NCBI GenBank assembly: GCA_021775835.1
Contig: JAJFHC010000156.1
Span: 1-59,180 of the forward strand
Reading direction: 5' to 3'
Length of the DNA stretch: 59,180 bases
Source of the DNA: Hyphomicrobiales bacterium
GTDB lineage: Bacteria > Pseudomonadota > Alphaproteobacteria > Rhizobiales > JAJFHC01
Shown here: positions 17,189 through 25,169 of the stretch, in pieces
Layout: each line of letters opens with the position of its first letter
Position numbering within the stretch: the stretch's first letter is position 1
Notes under the pieces: model-generated
What the model was told of the DNA's origin: nothing
Databases searched by the model: none
Seen by the model: only the letters and a program-made list of their open reading frames with translations
Made by a program: the position numbers and the translations under genes

Positions 17189-19240
17189 TCACAAACACTG
17201 ACACAACCTTCTGGAATCGAGAATCGCGGCGTGGATGTTCCGGCTTGCGACCGCATCGCCAACCCGAAAGAGCGCATAGCTGCCTGCCGGAGGCGCGGGC
17301 TGCGGTTGTCCGGATAGCAGCAACTCGTAGTCCACGTCCCCTTTGTTGGAAGAACCCTCACGCAACTCCTGGAACAGATCGTCCAGCGGAATCGTACCGT
17401 GCTCGACGACGATGTGATCGACGGTTCTCTCAATCTCGAGGCCGCCATAGTCGTTCTCAAAAATGGCCTTGAGCTGATTGCCGGCCCTCTCGATCCGGAT
17501 CATCCGGTGATCAGGTGTCACGGTGACGCCCTTTTCATGAAACCGCTGCAGATACATCGGAAAGTTCGACGACCCCATTTCCGCACAGGCATGCCGATCG
17601 GGTGTTACCAGTTCCAGGTCGACACCGTCACCGGCCATGTGATCGATGGTGGAGGCCGCCTGGTGCTGGCCGTGGTCGTCATAGAACAGAACCTTGCCGG
17701 AGAGTTTTGTTCCCCCCAACACATCCCAGGTGCTGAGGCACGGTTCGGCACCGTCGACGATATCCGTATCCGGCAGGCCACCGGTTGCGACAATGACCAC
17801 GTCGGGCGCTTCGGCAAGCACATCCGGGGCATCCGCAAAACTGTTCCACCGAACGTCGATCCCCAGATGGTCTACTTCCGAGCTGAGCCAGTCCGTAATA
17901 CCGATCAGATCCTTGCGCGCGGACGCCTGCGCCGCCAGTCTCACCTGTCCGCCCAGCTCGCTGTTGGCCTCGAACAACACCACATTGTGCCCGCGTTCCG
18001 CCGACACCCGGGCGGCCTCCAGGCCGGCCGGTCCACCGCCGATGACAACGACCTTGCGGCCGGGCGACGAAGACGGCTCGATCGCCTGCGCCACGGTTTT
18101 TTCCCGACCCGTCGCCACATTGTGGGCACACAGCGCTTCGCCTTCGCCATAGATGCGGTCGATGCAATAGCCCGCCCCGACGCAAGGGCGGATGCGGTGC
18201 TCGTCCCCGGCTGTCATCTTGTTGACCAGATAAGGATCCGCGATATGCGCGCGCGTCATGCCGACCAGATCGAGCAGCCCTGCCTCGACCGCATAACGCG
18301 CCGTTGCCAGGTCTGATATCCTTGTGGCGTGAATGACCGGCAGTCTAAGGTCCTGCTTAAATTTGCCGGCCAGTTGCAACCACGGCGCCATTTTCTGAAA
18401 CATTGCCGGCACCGCATAATTGGCGAGCATGTATTCCGTATCCGAACGTCCCACATTCATGTTGAAGAAATCGATGCAACCGCCCGCCTCCACCATGTGC
18501 AGGGACTCAAGGGACTCATCAGCCTGAAGCCCGTCCTTCAGTTTGCTGTCCATTTCCACCCGGGCGCCGACGATGAAATCGCTGCCGACGGCTTCGCGGA
18601 CTGCCTCGTAGATCTCGAGCATGAACCGCGCACGGTTGGCAAGCGACCCGCCATAGCCATCGGTACGCTTGTTGGTATCAGGCGACAGGAACTGGCCGGG
18701 CAGATGGCCGTTCTGCAGGATCTCGATACCGTCGAGCCCGCCCTCCTTGCACCGCACTGCCGCCGATGCGTAATAACCGATCACGCGCTTGATATCCGAG
18801 ACATCCATCGCCTTGGGGAAACCCCGGTGCGCCGGTTCCCGGACACGCGACGGCGCCACGATCGGCAGCCAGTCGGCCACGTTCCAGGTGGTCCGCCGGC
18901 CCAGATGCGAAATCTGACACATCAGGCGGCAGTCATGAGCATGCACCCGCTCGGAAAATTTCTGAAAATGAGGAATAATGTCGTCGACACCGACATTGAG
19001 TTGACCAAACACCGACGGTGAGTCCGGCCCGACACAGGATGATCCGCCGAACATGGTCATGCCGATACCACCGCGTGCCTTCTCTTCATGATAAAGCTGG
19101 TAGCGTTCCTTTGGCATGCCGTCTTCCGCGTAAGACGGTGCATGCGCCGTGCTGACGATCCTGTTCTTTATCGTCAGGCCCTTGAGCTGAAACGGCTGCA
19201 GCAACGGGTCTGTTGACGCCTTGATTTGGTCTGCTTCCAC
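17189..19240 (-). CDS. OYE-type FMN/FAD oxidoreductase (N-demethylase or dienoyl-CoA reductase family)
   Basis: A 683-residue protein with an N-terminal FMN TIM barrel (about 1-370), an iron-sulfur segment and a C-terminal FAD/NAD domain (VVVIGGGPAGLEAARVSAERG). The architecture is that of trimethylamine dehydrogenase, dienoyl-CoA reductase, dimethylglycine demethylase and N-methylproline demethylase. The cluster segment reads CVGAGYC then C 12 residues later, so one of the four usual cysteines is Ala. The start is GTG 19240, with GGAGAA upstream; the open frame extends to 19327 without a site. A MetV-like/MetF pair diverges from it, which favours an N-demethylase feeding C1 units to folate. 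Confidence 0.85.
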   Translation of the reverse strand: MEADQIKASTDPLLQPFQLKGLTIKNRIVSTAHAPSYAEDGMPKERYQLYHEEKARGGIGMTMFGGSSCVGPDSPSVFGQLNVGVDDIIPHFQKFSERVHAHDCRLMCQISHLGRRTTWNVADWLPIVAPSRVREPAHRGFPKAMDVSDIKRVIGYYASAAVRCKEGGLDGIEILQNGHLPGQFLSPDTNKRTDGYGGSLANRARFMLEIYEAVREAVGSDFIVGARVEMDSKLKDGLQADESLESLHMVEAGGCIDFFNMNVGRSDTEYMLANYAVPAMFQKMAPWLQLAGKFKQDLRLPVIHATRISDLATARYAVEAGLLDLVGMTRAHIADPYLVNKMTAGDEHRIRPCVGAGYCIDRIYGEGEALCAHNVATGREKTVAQAIEPSSSPGRKVVVIGGGPAGLEAARVSAERGHNVVLFEANSELGGQVRLAAQASARKDLIGITDWLSSEVDHLGIDVRWNSFADAPDVLAEAPDVVIVATGGLPDTDIVDGAEPCLSTWDVLGGTKLSGKVLFYDDHGQHQAASTIDHMAGDGVDLELVTPDRHACAEMGSSNFPMYLQRFHEKGVTVTPDHRMIRIERAGNQLKAIFENDYGGLEIERTVDHIVVEHGTIPLDDLFQELREGSSNKGDVDYELLLSGQPQPAPPAGSYALFRVGDAVASRNIHAAILDSRRLCQCL

Positions 19241-19489
19241 GGGTGTTCTCCAAATTTTCGTGCCGGACGACCAGCCAACTCTGAAGCCGGGCGGTGAATT
19301 TGTCCAGAGCCTGAAAAACAGGCGCAATCTGCTGTCCGATTTCTGCCTGAAGGGCGTCCCCGTTTCATCAAATGTCGCTTGTGTGCATCAGATTTGGCAA
19401 TGTTTGCATCAATAAACACTGAGACCCAATTTTGGTCTTCGGCTTTCCGAGCGCCCTGTTCGAACACTGACCTGGAATGGACCAGACAA

Positions 19490-20128
19490 ATGTATGCCTT
19501 GCGACTGTTTGCCGTCCGGCACTCCCGTGCCTTCCAAAAGATCTATCAGGTTTTCGAGGCAAGCATGGTTGCCATGGATCCGGTGTTTCAGAAGATCGGT
19601 TACGAACGACTGGAAAAGCCGATGTCCGTGGTCGAGAGCGGCGTCAAGGGCCTGCTCTTCGATTGCAAGATGTGCGGTCAATGCGTGTTGTCGTCGACCG
19701 GCATGTCATGCCCCATGAATTGCCCAAAGAATCTGCGCAACGGTCCGTGCGGTGGTGTCCGCGAAGACGGCAATTGCGAGGTCAAACCCTGGATGCGATG
19801 TGCCTGGGTCGAGGCCTGGGATGGCGCCACACGCATGAAGGACGGGCTTGACCGCATTTCCGTGGTCCAGCCCCCTGTCGACCGATCTATCGAGGGCTCC
19901 TCAAGCTGGCTCCGGGTTGCGCGTGAAATAGCAGCAGAGAAGCGCCAATTGAAACAGTCCGGTGAGAAATCGCGGTTTGCCCTGGCAAAGGCCTTCTCAA
20001 AGGCCCGGGGCATTGAGCCGACGTCTGCCCCGATCGCGGAGGAACCCAGCACGGCGCTCGCCGATCATGCAGTTGGCGAACGCTCATCGAAATTCACCGC
20101 TACCGAAGATGGGGAACAGGCGAAATGA
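19490..20128 (+). CDS. MTHFR C-terminal (MetV-like) cysteine-rich protein
   Basis: A 212-residue protein carrying the zinc/iron-binding domain known as methylenetetrahydrofolate reductase C-terminal domain. Nine cysteines lie in a compact block: CKMCGQC, then MSCPMNC, GPCGG, GNC and RCAW. In acetogens MetV with this domain partners MetF; the same pairing is seen here, since the next gene is a MetF homolog overlapping by ATGA. It probably forms a complex that reduces methylene-THF or oxidises methyl-THF, with electrons passed through the metal domain. The start ATG 19490 is chosen by protein content; the frame is open from 19379. The C-terminal third is low-complexity. Confidence 0.8.
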   Translation: MYALRLFAVRHSRAFQKIYQVFEASMVAMDPVFQKIGYERLEKPMSVVESGVKGLLFDCKMCGQCVLSSTGMSCPMNCPKNLRNGPCGGVREDGNCEVKPWMRCAWVEAWDGATRMKDGLDRISVVQPPVDRSIEGSSSWLRVAREIAAEKRQLKQSGEKSRFALAKAFSKARGIEPTSAPIAEEPSTALADHAVGERSSKFTATEDGEQAK

Positions 20129-21135
20129 TCAAGCTTCATGACCTCGACCCCTACGATCCCATCGAGATGCCGTTGCCGACGCCCCCTGAGGGTCATAAGT
20201 CAGCATCGATTCTGGAACGCACGCTGCGCAAGGGCTGGTTTGCGGTAACCGCTGAACTGAACCCCCCGGACTCCGCCGACCCCCGTGACGTGCTCGCCGC
20301 CGCTGAACCGCTCAAGGACGTCACCGACGCCATCAACGCAACCGACGCTTCCGGTGCCAACTGCCACATGTCGTCCATGGGCATCTGTTCGATCCTGTCG
20401 CGTTACGGCCTGGGAACCGTCCTGCAGATTTCCTGCCGCGACCGCAACCGCATCGCCATCCAGGGCGACGTCCTCGGCGGCGCGTCCATGGGTGTGGGCA
20501 ATGTTCTTTGTCTGACCGGTGACGGTGTCGCGGTTGGTGACCAGCCAGGTGCCAAACCCGTGTTCGATTTCGACGCCCTGTCCCTGCTGCGCACCTTGAA
20601 GACCATGCGCGACGACGGCACATTTCTGTCAGGGCGAAAGCTCTCGACGCCGCCCAACATTTTTCTGGGCGCGGCGGCAAACCCATGCATCCCACCGTTG
20701 CAGTTCCGCGCCGACCGCGTGGCCAAGAAGGTTGCTGCCGGCGCCGACTTCATCCAGACCAATTATGTGTACAACATCGAGGTCTTCCGCGAATTCATGA
20801 AACGCGTGTGCGATCTCGGCCTGCACGAAAAGGTCTTTATCCTGCCTGGCGTCGGCCCGCTCGCATCGGCCAAGGCCGCCCGCTGGATGCGCGCCAACGT
20901 GCCTGGCATCCACATCCCCGACGACATTATCGACCGTATGGAACGTGCCGAAAAACCGGGCCTGGAAGGGAAGAAACTGTGCGTCGACCTGATCGAACAG
21001 ATCCGGGACATCGAGGGCGTCGCCGGCGTCCACATCATGGCCTACCGGCGCGAACACCTCGTCGGCGAGATCATCGAGGACACCAAGATCCTGGCCGGCC
21101 GGGCTGTCGAAAGGGTCACCGAACCTACAACTTGA
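20125..21135 (+). CDS. Methylenetetrahydrofolate reductase (MetF-like)
   Basis: A 336-residue TIM-barrel flavoprotein of the MTHFR family. It shows VTAELNPPDSADPRDVL at the start, NATDASGANCHMSS, LQISCRDRNRIAIQGD and LCLTGDGV, and GADFIQTNYVYNIEVF; canonical MetF has matching blocks. It converts between 5,10-methylene-THF and 5-methyl-THF. It is coupled by ATGA overlap to the MetV-like gene, and its 3' end overlaps the isochorismatase gene by 11 bp in convergent orientation. With the divergent demethylase this implies oxidation of N-methyl groups through folate rather than housekeeping methionine synthesis. Confidence 0.9.
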   Translation: MIKLHDLDPYDPIEMPLPTPPEGHKSASILERTLRKGWFAVTAELNPPDSADPRDVLAAAEPLKDVTDAINATDASGANCHMSSMGICSILSRYGLGTVLQISCRDRNRIAIQGDVLGGASMGVGNVLCLTGDGVAVGDQPGAKPVFDFDALSLLRTLKTMRDDGTFLSGRKLSTPPNIFLGAAANPCIPPLQFRADRVAKKVAAGADFIQTNYVYNIEVFREFMKRVCDLGLHEKVFILPGVGPLASAKAARWMRANVPGIHIPDDIIDRMERAEKPGLEGKKLCVDLIEQIRDIEGVAGVHIMAYRREHLVGEIIEDTKILAGRAVERVTEPTT

Positions 21136-21673
21136 GGATTTCTTCCGTAGGCAGGACGGTGGCGAATTCACCATGCAGATTACATAATGTAACGGAGTGG
21201 ATCTGTTCTGCACTGTGGTCTACCCCATCGGGTCCGACGGCGCCGTAGGCCCAGACCGCATCCGACGCATAGATAGTATCAAACCCAAGGTTGCCGGCAG
21301 AACGCGCCGTTGATTCAGCACAGTGGTTGGCGGTGGCACCGCACACAATTAATCGCTCGAAGCCATCTGCACGCAGATCGGCCTCCAACGATGTGTTGTT
21401 GAATGCGCTGGCAACGGTCTTGACAACCAGCCCTTCGCCTTCAACAGGCGCTGCGAAGGGTTGAACCACAGCACCGGGAGCATCGGCGTGAAACGGATCG
21501 GAAGGATCCAGGCCATGGTGATGAACATGAATGACTTTGTCACCACGTTTGCGGAACGTGCTCAAAAGCGTCTTGATGTTCCCTTCGGCTTGCCGACAGG
21601 AACGGGAAGCTCCGGCTTCATCGTCATGCACAAATGCCATCTGCACATCAATCACGAGGAGTGCGGTTTTCAT
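21125..21673 (-). CDS. Isochorismatase-fold cysteine hydrolase
   Basis: A 182-residue cysteine hydrolase with the complete triad of the isochorismatase-like amidohydrolases: Asp9 in LLVIDVQ, Lys85 in VVKTVASAF and Cys118 in GATANHCAES. Members hydrolyse nicotinamide, N-carbamoylsarcosine, biuret and similar amides. ATG 21673 has AAAGGAAA upstream and the usual MKTALLVIDVQ beginning; an earlier in-frame start (21724) would lie within a palindrome. N-carbamoylsarcosine-type amidase activity would fit the N-methyl theme of the locus, but that is inference. A 31-bp palindrome lies 28 bp upstream. Confidence 0.9.
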   Translation of the reverse strand: MKTALLVIDVQMAFVHDDEAGASRSCRQAEGNIKTLLSTFRKRGDKVIHVHHHGLDPSDPFHADAPGAVVQPFAAPVEGEGLVVKTVASAFNNTSLEADLRADGFERLIVCGATANHCAESTARSAGNLGFDTIYASDAVWAYGAVGPDGVDHSAEQIHSVTLCNLHGEFATVLPTEEILKL

Positions 21674-21700
21674 GGCCGGTTTTCCTTTCCCTAGGTCAGG

Positions 21701-21731
21701 ATGAATTATGGTTGAATCAACCATAATTCAT
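21701..21731. promoter_or_regulatory. 31-bp palindrome upstream of isochorismatase gene
   Basis: ATGAATTATGGTTGA (21701-21715) and its exact complement (21717-21731) flank a single A. The dyad is perfect and AT-rich, as expected of an operator for a dimeric regulator. It lies in the promoter position of the minus-strand hydrolase gene. A cruciform or terminator for the upstream oxygenase gene is possible, but there is no U-run. Confidence 0.6.
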
Positions 21732-21756
21732 AAAACCTGATCGCTCTCACTATCTG

Positions 21757-21804
21757 GAGCGGGATGCGGGCGGAAAACCGCACACACTTTTCCTCATCCC
21801 GCTC
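21757..21804. repeat. Palindromic intergenic repeat (Rhizobiales type, from memory)
   Basis: GAGCGGGATG (21757-21766) pairs with CATCCCGCTC (21795-21804). The loop holds GCGGAAAACCGC (21770-21781), a second hairpin, giving a cloverleaf-like fold. The sequence resembles a palindromic repeat that I recall scattered between genes in many Rhizobiales genomes. It touches the stop codon of the 2OG oxygenase gene and could act as a terminator or mRNA stabiliser. Only one copy was noticed in this window. Confidence 0.5.
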
Positions 21805-22658
21805 TAGGCGTTGGTCCGGGTTGCGAGGATCTCTTCGACCCGTGGACCGTAGATGCGGATGTTGATGTCGTCGCTTATTGTTCGGTCAGGTTGCTCGTCA
21901 TACGTCATGATGGCGGTTACCCTCGGGCGTTGGCCCTCAACTTCGGTCACCCCATGCAGTGAGTAACCACCCCTGAAGAGAGTGAAAGCACCGGCACCGC
22001 GGGTGAACATCCGGGCACCGGATAAATCACCTGAAAGAAGCCTGTCGACCGCCTCACGATCCTCTGAATCGTCGGTCCGGGAGTTGGGCAGGAACGCGAA
22101 TTCCCCGCCGCTTTCTGCCGCCTGCAACAGCAGGGTGACAGTGCATTCCGTGGTGTCATAATGCCACGCATGCCAGCTTCCAGGCTGTAGGGCCACAATG
22201 TTCAGGGCTTGAAATTCGTCGGCACAACGAAAGAGAACCGGTTTTTGCTGCACGCGTCTGACAAACTCTGTGAGGGCGTCTGACGAATAAAGCTGCTTCA
22301 CCAATGTGCTGTCCGGAATCTGATCATCCGCCAACTGCACGGCCCGGTGTACATATTCCTTGCCGCGTGGATCGTCCTGCGGTCGCGACGGGTCAACCGC
22401 ACCTTGGTAGATGTTGCGTCTTATAGTCAGGGTCGGCGCCGATGGAAGCAACGCGTTCGCTTCTCCCGCCAGCATCTCCAGAGCGTCGGCCCGGATGAAG
22501 CCGTCCAGATTGCACCAGCCGTGTTCTGCCATATGCGCCTGGCAGTCCTTCAGAAATTCCGCACCAAGCCCCCGGTCGAGATCGCCAATTGGGTAGCGAT
22601 CCAGATCAACCAGGTTCAGCGACATATTAGTCCGGGTATCCAAAGTGGTGTGATCCAT
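21804..22658 (-). CDS. 2-oxoglutarate/Fe(II)-dependent oxygenase-like protein
   Basis: A 284-residue double-stranded beta-helix protein. The metal triad is visible as His166 and Asp168 (WHYDTTE) and His235 (GYSLHGVTEV), with Arg244 or Arg246 (EGQRPR) able to bind 2-oxoglutarate. Such enzymes hydroxylate, demethylate or halogenate small molecules, often amino acids and betaines. ATG 22658 has AGAGGGA upstream. Its position between a LysR regulator and the C1 genes fits oxidative removal of an N-methyl group or hydroxylation of an amino-acid betaine. The substrate is not deducible. Confidence 0.78.
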   Translation of the reverse strand: MDHTTLDTRTNMSLNLVDLDRYPIGDLDRGLGAEFLKDCQAHMAEHGWCNLDGFIRADALEMLAGEANALLPSAPTLTIRRNIYQGAVDPSRPQDDPRGKEYVHRAVQLADDQIPDSTLVKQLYSSDALTEFVRRVQQKPVLFRCADEFQALNIVALQPGSWHAWHYDTTECTVTLLLQAAESGGEFAFLPNSRTDDSEDREAVDRLLSGDLSGARMFTRGAGAFTLFRGGYSLHGVTEVEGQRPRVTAIMTYDEQPDRTISDDINIRIYGPRVEEILATRTNA

Positions 22659-22721
22659 CGTTTGTCCCTCTGCTGAAAGAATGGCATTTCAAAACCGGAA
22701 AACGATCCGGATAACGCTTGC

Positions 22722-22734
22722 CATCACAGTGATG
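22722..22734. promoter_or_regulatory. Short dyad between 2OG oxygenase and LysR genes
   Basis: CATCAC-A-GTGATG forms a perfect 6-bp dyad around one base, in the 142-bp gap between divergent genes. It is a candidate binding site for the adjacent LysR protein. The dyad is short, so chance occurrence is possible. Confidence 0.35.
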
Positions 22735-22800
22735 ATTGCGCTGAGATAAGTGAAATGAAACAATACCTACTCATGAACATAAGATTTTTATGGCAAGTGC

Positions 22801-23673
22801 ATGACCAAGAACATAAACCTAAACTGGTTGCGTACCTTCGAAACGGCTGCGCGACATCTGAGTTTTACGGCAGCCAGCCAGGAGTTGGGCCTGACGCAAA
22901 CAGCGGTCAGCCAGCACATCAAGGCACTGGAACTCAAACTTGGACACAGACTGTTTGTCCGGCGTCCCAGGAGTTTGGAACTCACCGACATTGGCGAAGC
23001 GTACCTGCCGTCAATTCGCGAGGGTCTTGAAACCATCACTCTCTCGACCAACGGACTGTTCGGCCCGGACCTGACAAGCAATGTTGTCATACGCGCGTCG
23101 ATGGCGTGTATTGTTTGGTTGTCGTCGAAACTGGAAGACCTGCAGTCACAGCATCCCAAGATTGGCGTCAAATTCGTGACGTCGATCTGGCCGGGGATGT
23201 CGGATAAGAACTCAGCTGATATCGATATCATCCTGGCCCCTCAAAAACACGCGGGCCATCGCCTCGAAAAACTGTCCGACGAGTTCATTGTCCCCATCTG
23301 CGGGCCGAAAACATCAGTTTCGGTTTCAGGTGTCCATGATCTGCCGAAGCTCAGCCCGATTCATATCCTTGGTTTCGATGATCACTGGGCGCGTTATCTC
23401 GCAGCGTTTGATCTCACGCATGATGCGAAATCGACCCGTCTCGTCGTGGACACGTCTGTCGCCGCGTGTGAAATGGTTGCAGCAGAACGCGGTTGCGCAA
23501 TTCTGATTGAACGGTTTGCCCTTCAGGCCATTCAGTCTGGCCGCTTGATCGACATCACCGGTGAACGCGTCGCGTTGGGACAATCCCACTTCTTGTCCCG
23601 GCGTGAAGCCGTGCAGCAATCACCTGCGACGGAAGCCGTCGTGAGTTGGCTGCACCGCTGCTTCGCGACTTAG
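22801..23673 (+). CDS. LysR family transcriptional regulator (GcvA-like)
   Basis: A 290-residue LysR regulator. The HTH lies at about residues 4-63 (LNWLRTFETAARHLSFTAAS, then LTQTAVSQHIKALE and LFVRRPRSLELTDIG), followed by a substrate-binding-like domain. The WLRTFETAARHLSFT beginning is typical of the GcvA branch, whose members respond to glycine or other amino acids. It diverges from the 2OG oxygenase gene and is the likely regulator of the C1/N-methyl genes. The ribosome site before ATG 22801 is weak (GGCAAG). Confidence 0.92.
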   Translation: MTKNINLNWLRTFETAARHLSFTAASQELGLTQTAVSQHIKALELKLGHRLFVRRPRSLELTDIGEAYLPSIREGLETITLSTNGLFGPDLTSNVVIRASMACIVWLSSKLEDLQSQHPKIGVKFVTSIWPGMSDKNSADIDIILAPQKHAGHRLEKLSDEFIVPICGPKTSVSVSGVHDLPKLSPIHILGFDDHWARYLAAFDLTHDAKSTRLVVDTSVAACEMVAAERGCAILIERFALQAIQSGRLIDITGERVALGQSHFLSRREAVQQSPATEAVVSWLHRCFAT

Positions 23674-23718
23674 CGCATCATTGAACCGGTTGATGGTGAC
23701 AAAATTCCTGAAGCCTGC

Positions 23719-24615
23719 CTACTTCAGCCCCGTCATTTCAATCGTCTCGGCAATCGCCGTGGCGGACTGCATCGGCGCCATGATGTGCACACCTGAAATG
23801 CCATCGATCTCCTTCAGGCCCTTGATCAGCTCGACGCAGATTGCCCGTCCTTCAGCCTTCTGGTCGTCGGCGCCCTCCATGCGCTCGAGAATATGCGCCG
23901 GCACAGTCACACCAAACAGGTTCTCATCCATGAACCGTGCTTGTTTGACCGACAACAGGGGCCCGATCCCGACAATGAACTTGATCCTGTCCGTAATGCC
24001 GTGTTCGCGCAGGCGGGCGAAGTACCGCTCGGCAATCCCGAGATCGTAACAGAACTGGGTCTGGGCGAACTGGGCGCCGGAGTCGATCTTGCCGGCAAGC
24101 CCCTTGGGCTCCCAGTCGTCAGCCGGGTCCATCGGCGCATCCGCACAGGCTATGAAAAAATCAGGCGCCGGTTTGATCTCCCGGCCCGAAGGCAAGATGC
24201 CCTTTTCGCACATGTCCCTGGCCATGGTCATGACGCCGCGCGAATCAAGTTCGTAGACAGGTTTGGCATCCGGCATGTCGCCATTCTTGGGATCGTCGCC
24301 GTGCAGGATCAGCAGATTCTGGACGCCCTGGGCGGCCGCGCCCAGCAGATCGCCGGCAAGAGCGATCCGGTTTCTGTCCCGGCAGGTGAACTGAAGTACC
24401 GGTTCGATACCGTTTGCCGCCAGAATGGCCGCTGACGCCTGGCTGGCCATGGTTGCCTTGGCGCTGGGCGCGTCAGTCACATTGACCGCATCGGCCAGGC
24501 CTTTCAAAGGTTCCGCGCGCGCCAGCAGCATATCGGCCGATGCCGACAAGGGCGGCGTGATTTCCGCTGTCACGACGAAATCGCCGCGCCCGAGTTTTTC
24601 CCTCAACGTTGCCAT
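23719..24615 (-). CDS. Methylenetetrahydrofolate reductase family protein (second copy)
   Basis: A 298-residue MetF-family TIM barrel. Recognisable are FVVTAEITPP, VNVTDAPSAKATMAS, LQFTCRDRNRIALAGD, LILHGDDPKNGD and GAQFAQTQFCYD. It is about 40 residues shorter than the first copy and clearly divergent, so the two are not a recent duplication. ATG 24615 has GGGGAGAGA upstream. No MetV-like partner is adjacent. Together with the copy at 20.1 kb it suggests two enzymes working in different directions or on different folate or methyl donors. Confidence 0.88.
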   Translation of the reverse strand: MATLREKLGRGDFVVTAEITPPLSASADMLLARAEPLKGLADAVNVTDAPSAKATMASQASAAILAANGIEPVLQFTCRDRNRIALAGDLLGAAAQGVQNLLILHGDDPKNGDMPDAKPVYELDSRGVMTMARDMCEKGILPSGREIKPAPDFFIACADAPMDPADDWEPKGLAGKIDSGAQFAQTQFCYDLGIAERYFARLREHGITDRIKFIVGIGPLLSVKQARFMDENLFGVTVPAHILERMEGADDQKAEGRAICVELIKGLKEIDGISGVHIMAPMQSATAIAETIEMTGLK

Positions 24616-24739
24616 TCAGAATCTCTCCCCTTGAACGCCCGCGCCACACTCTGCGCATGCCTCAGCCGAATATCAATTCGATTGTCATCAATCTTCACAT
24701 AAATCCATGCCCTGCTTGGGCGTGGGCGACACGTTGCGA

Positions 24740-24774
24740 CAAAAAAAGACCCCGCCGGTGGGGTGCCGGCGGGG
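24740..24774 (-). terminator. Rho-independent terminator for the DUF1127 gene
   Basis: CCCCGCCGG (24750-24758) and CCGGCGGGG (24766-24774) form a 9-bp GC-rich stem with a 7-nt loop. Read on the minus strand it is followed directly by a T-rich run (24740-24749). It lies 60 bp past the stop of the DUF1127 gene on the same strand, so assignment is clear. Confidence 0.88.
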
Positions 24775-24833
24775 AAGGTGAGGGACTCGAGGCTGGATAC
24801 TGTGCCCGCTATCGGGCACGGCGCTCTTACGCG

Positions 24834-25076
24834 CTATCTCCAGAATGGCTGGGTTGCTTCCCGTTCTGCCTGAAACCGGTCAATGCCGATATCGGCAAGC
24901 TGTTGATCGGTCAGTCGGCCCAACGCGCGACGGCTGCGCTGTTTGTCGGCAAAGCCCACCAGTTTGAACCAGAATGCCACAAGAAGGGTAACAATCGAGG
25001 CAATCGTGGCAAAAATGGGAGAATTTGCATTATACGAAGATCCGGTTGAAGGATTATTTGACCTGATTGTACTCAT
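24834..25076 (-). CDS. DUF1127 small protein
   Basis: An 80-residue protein ending in the DUF1127 motif (ALGRLTDQQLADIGIDRFQA), typical of alphaproteobacteria. An apparent membrane segment (IFATIASIVTLLVAFWF) precedes the basic domain, which is less usual for the family. Characterised relatives bind RNA or affect phosphate, carbon and small-RNA metabolism. It has its own terminator and diverges from a MocR regulator across 93 bp, suggesting regulation by MocR. Function in this organism is unknown. Confidence 0.88.
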   Translation of the reverse strand: MSTIRSNNPSTGSSYNANSPIFATIASIVTLLVAFWFKLVGFADKQRSRRALGRLTDQQLADIGIDRFQAEREATQPFWR

Positions 25077-25103
25077 TGTAGTGTCTCCTGGTGTCGTATT
25101 GTC

Positions 25104-25148
25104 ATCATTGATTTAACAATTGACTATATGAATTGACACAATCAATGA
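25104..25148. promoter_or_regulatory. Inverted repeat between DUF1127 and MocR genes
   Basis: TCATTGATT (25104-25112) and AATCAATGA (25140-25148) are perfect complements separated by 27 bp. Two TTGAC hexamers (in ACAATTGACTA and GAATTGACACA) lie between them and could be -35 elements or direct-repeat sites. The layout fits a MocR operator controlling both divergent genes. Confidence 0.5.
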
Positions 25149-25169
25149 ATCAAGGATAACATTGTCACC

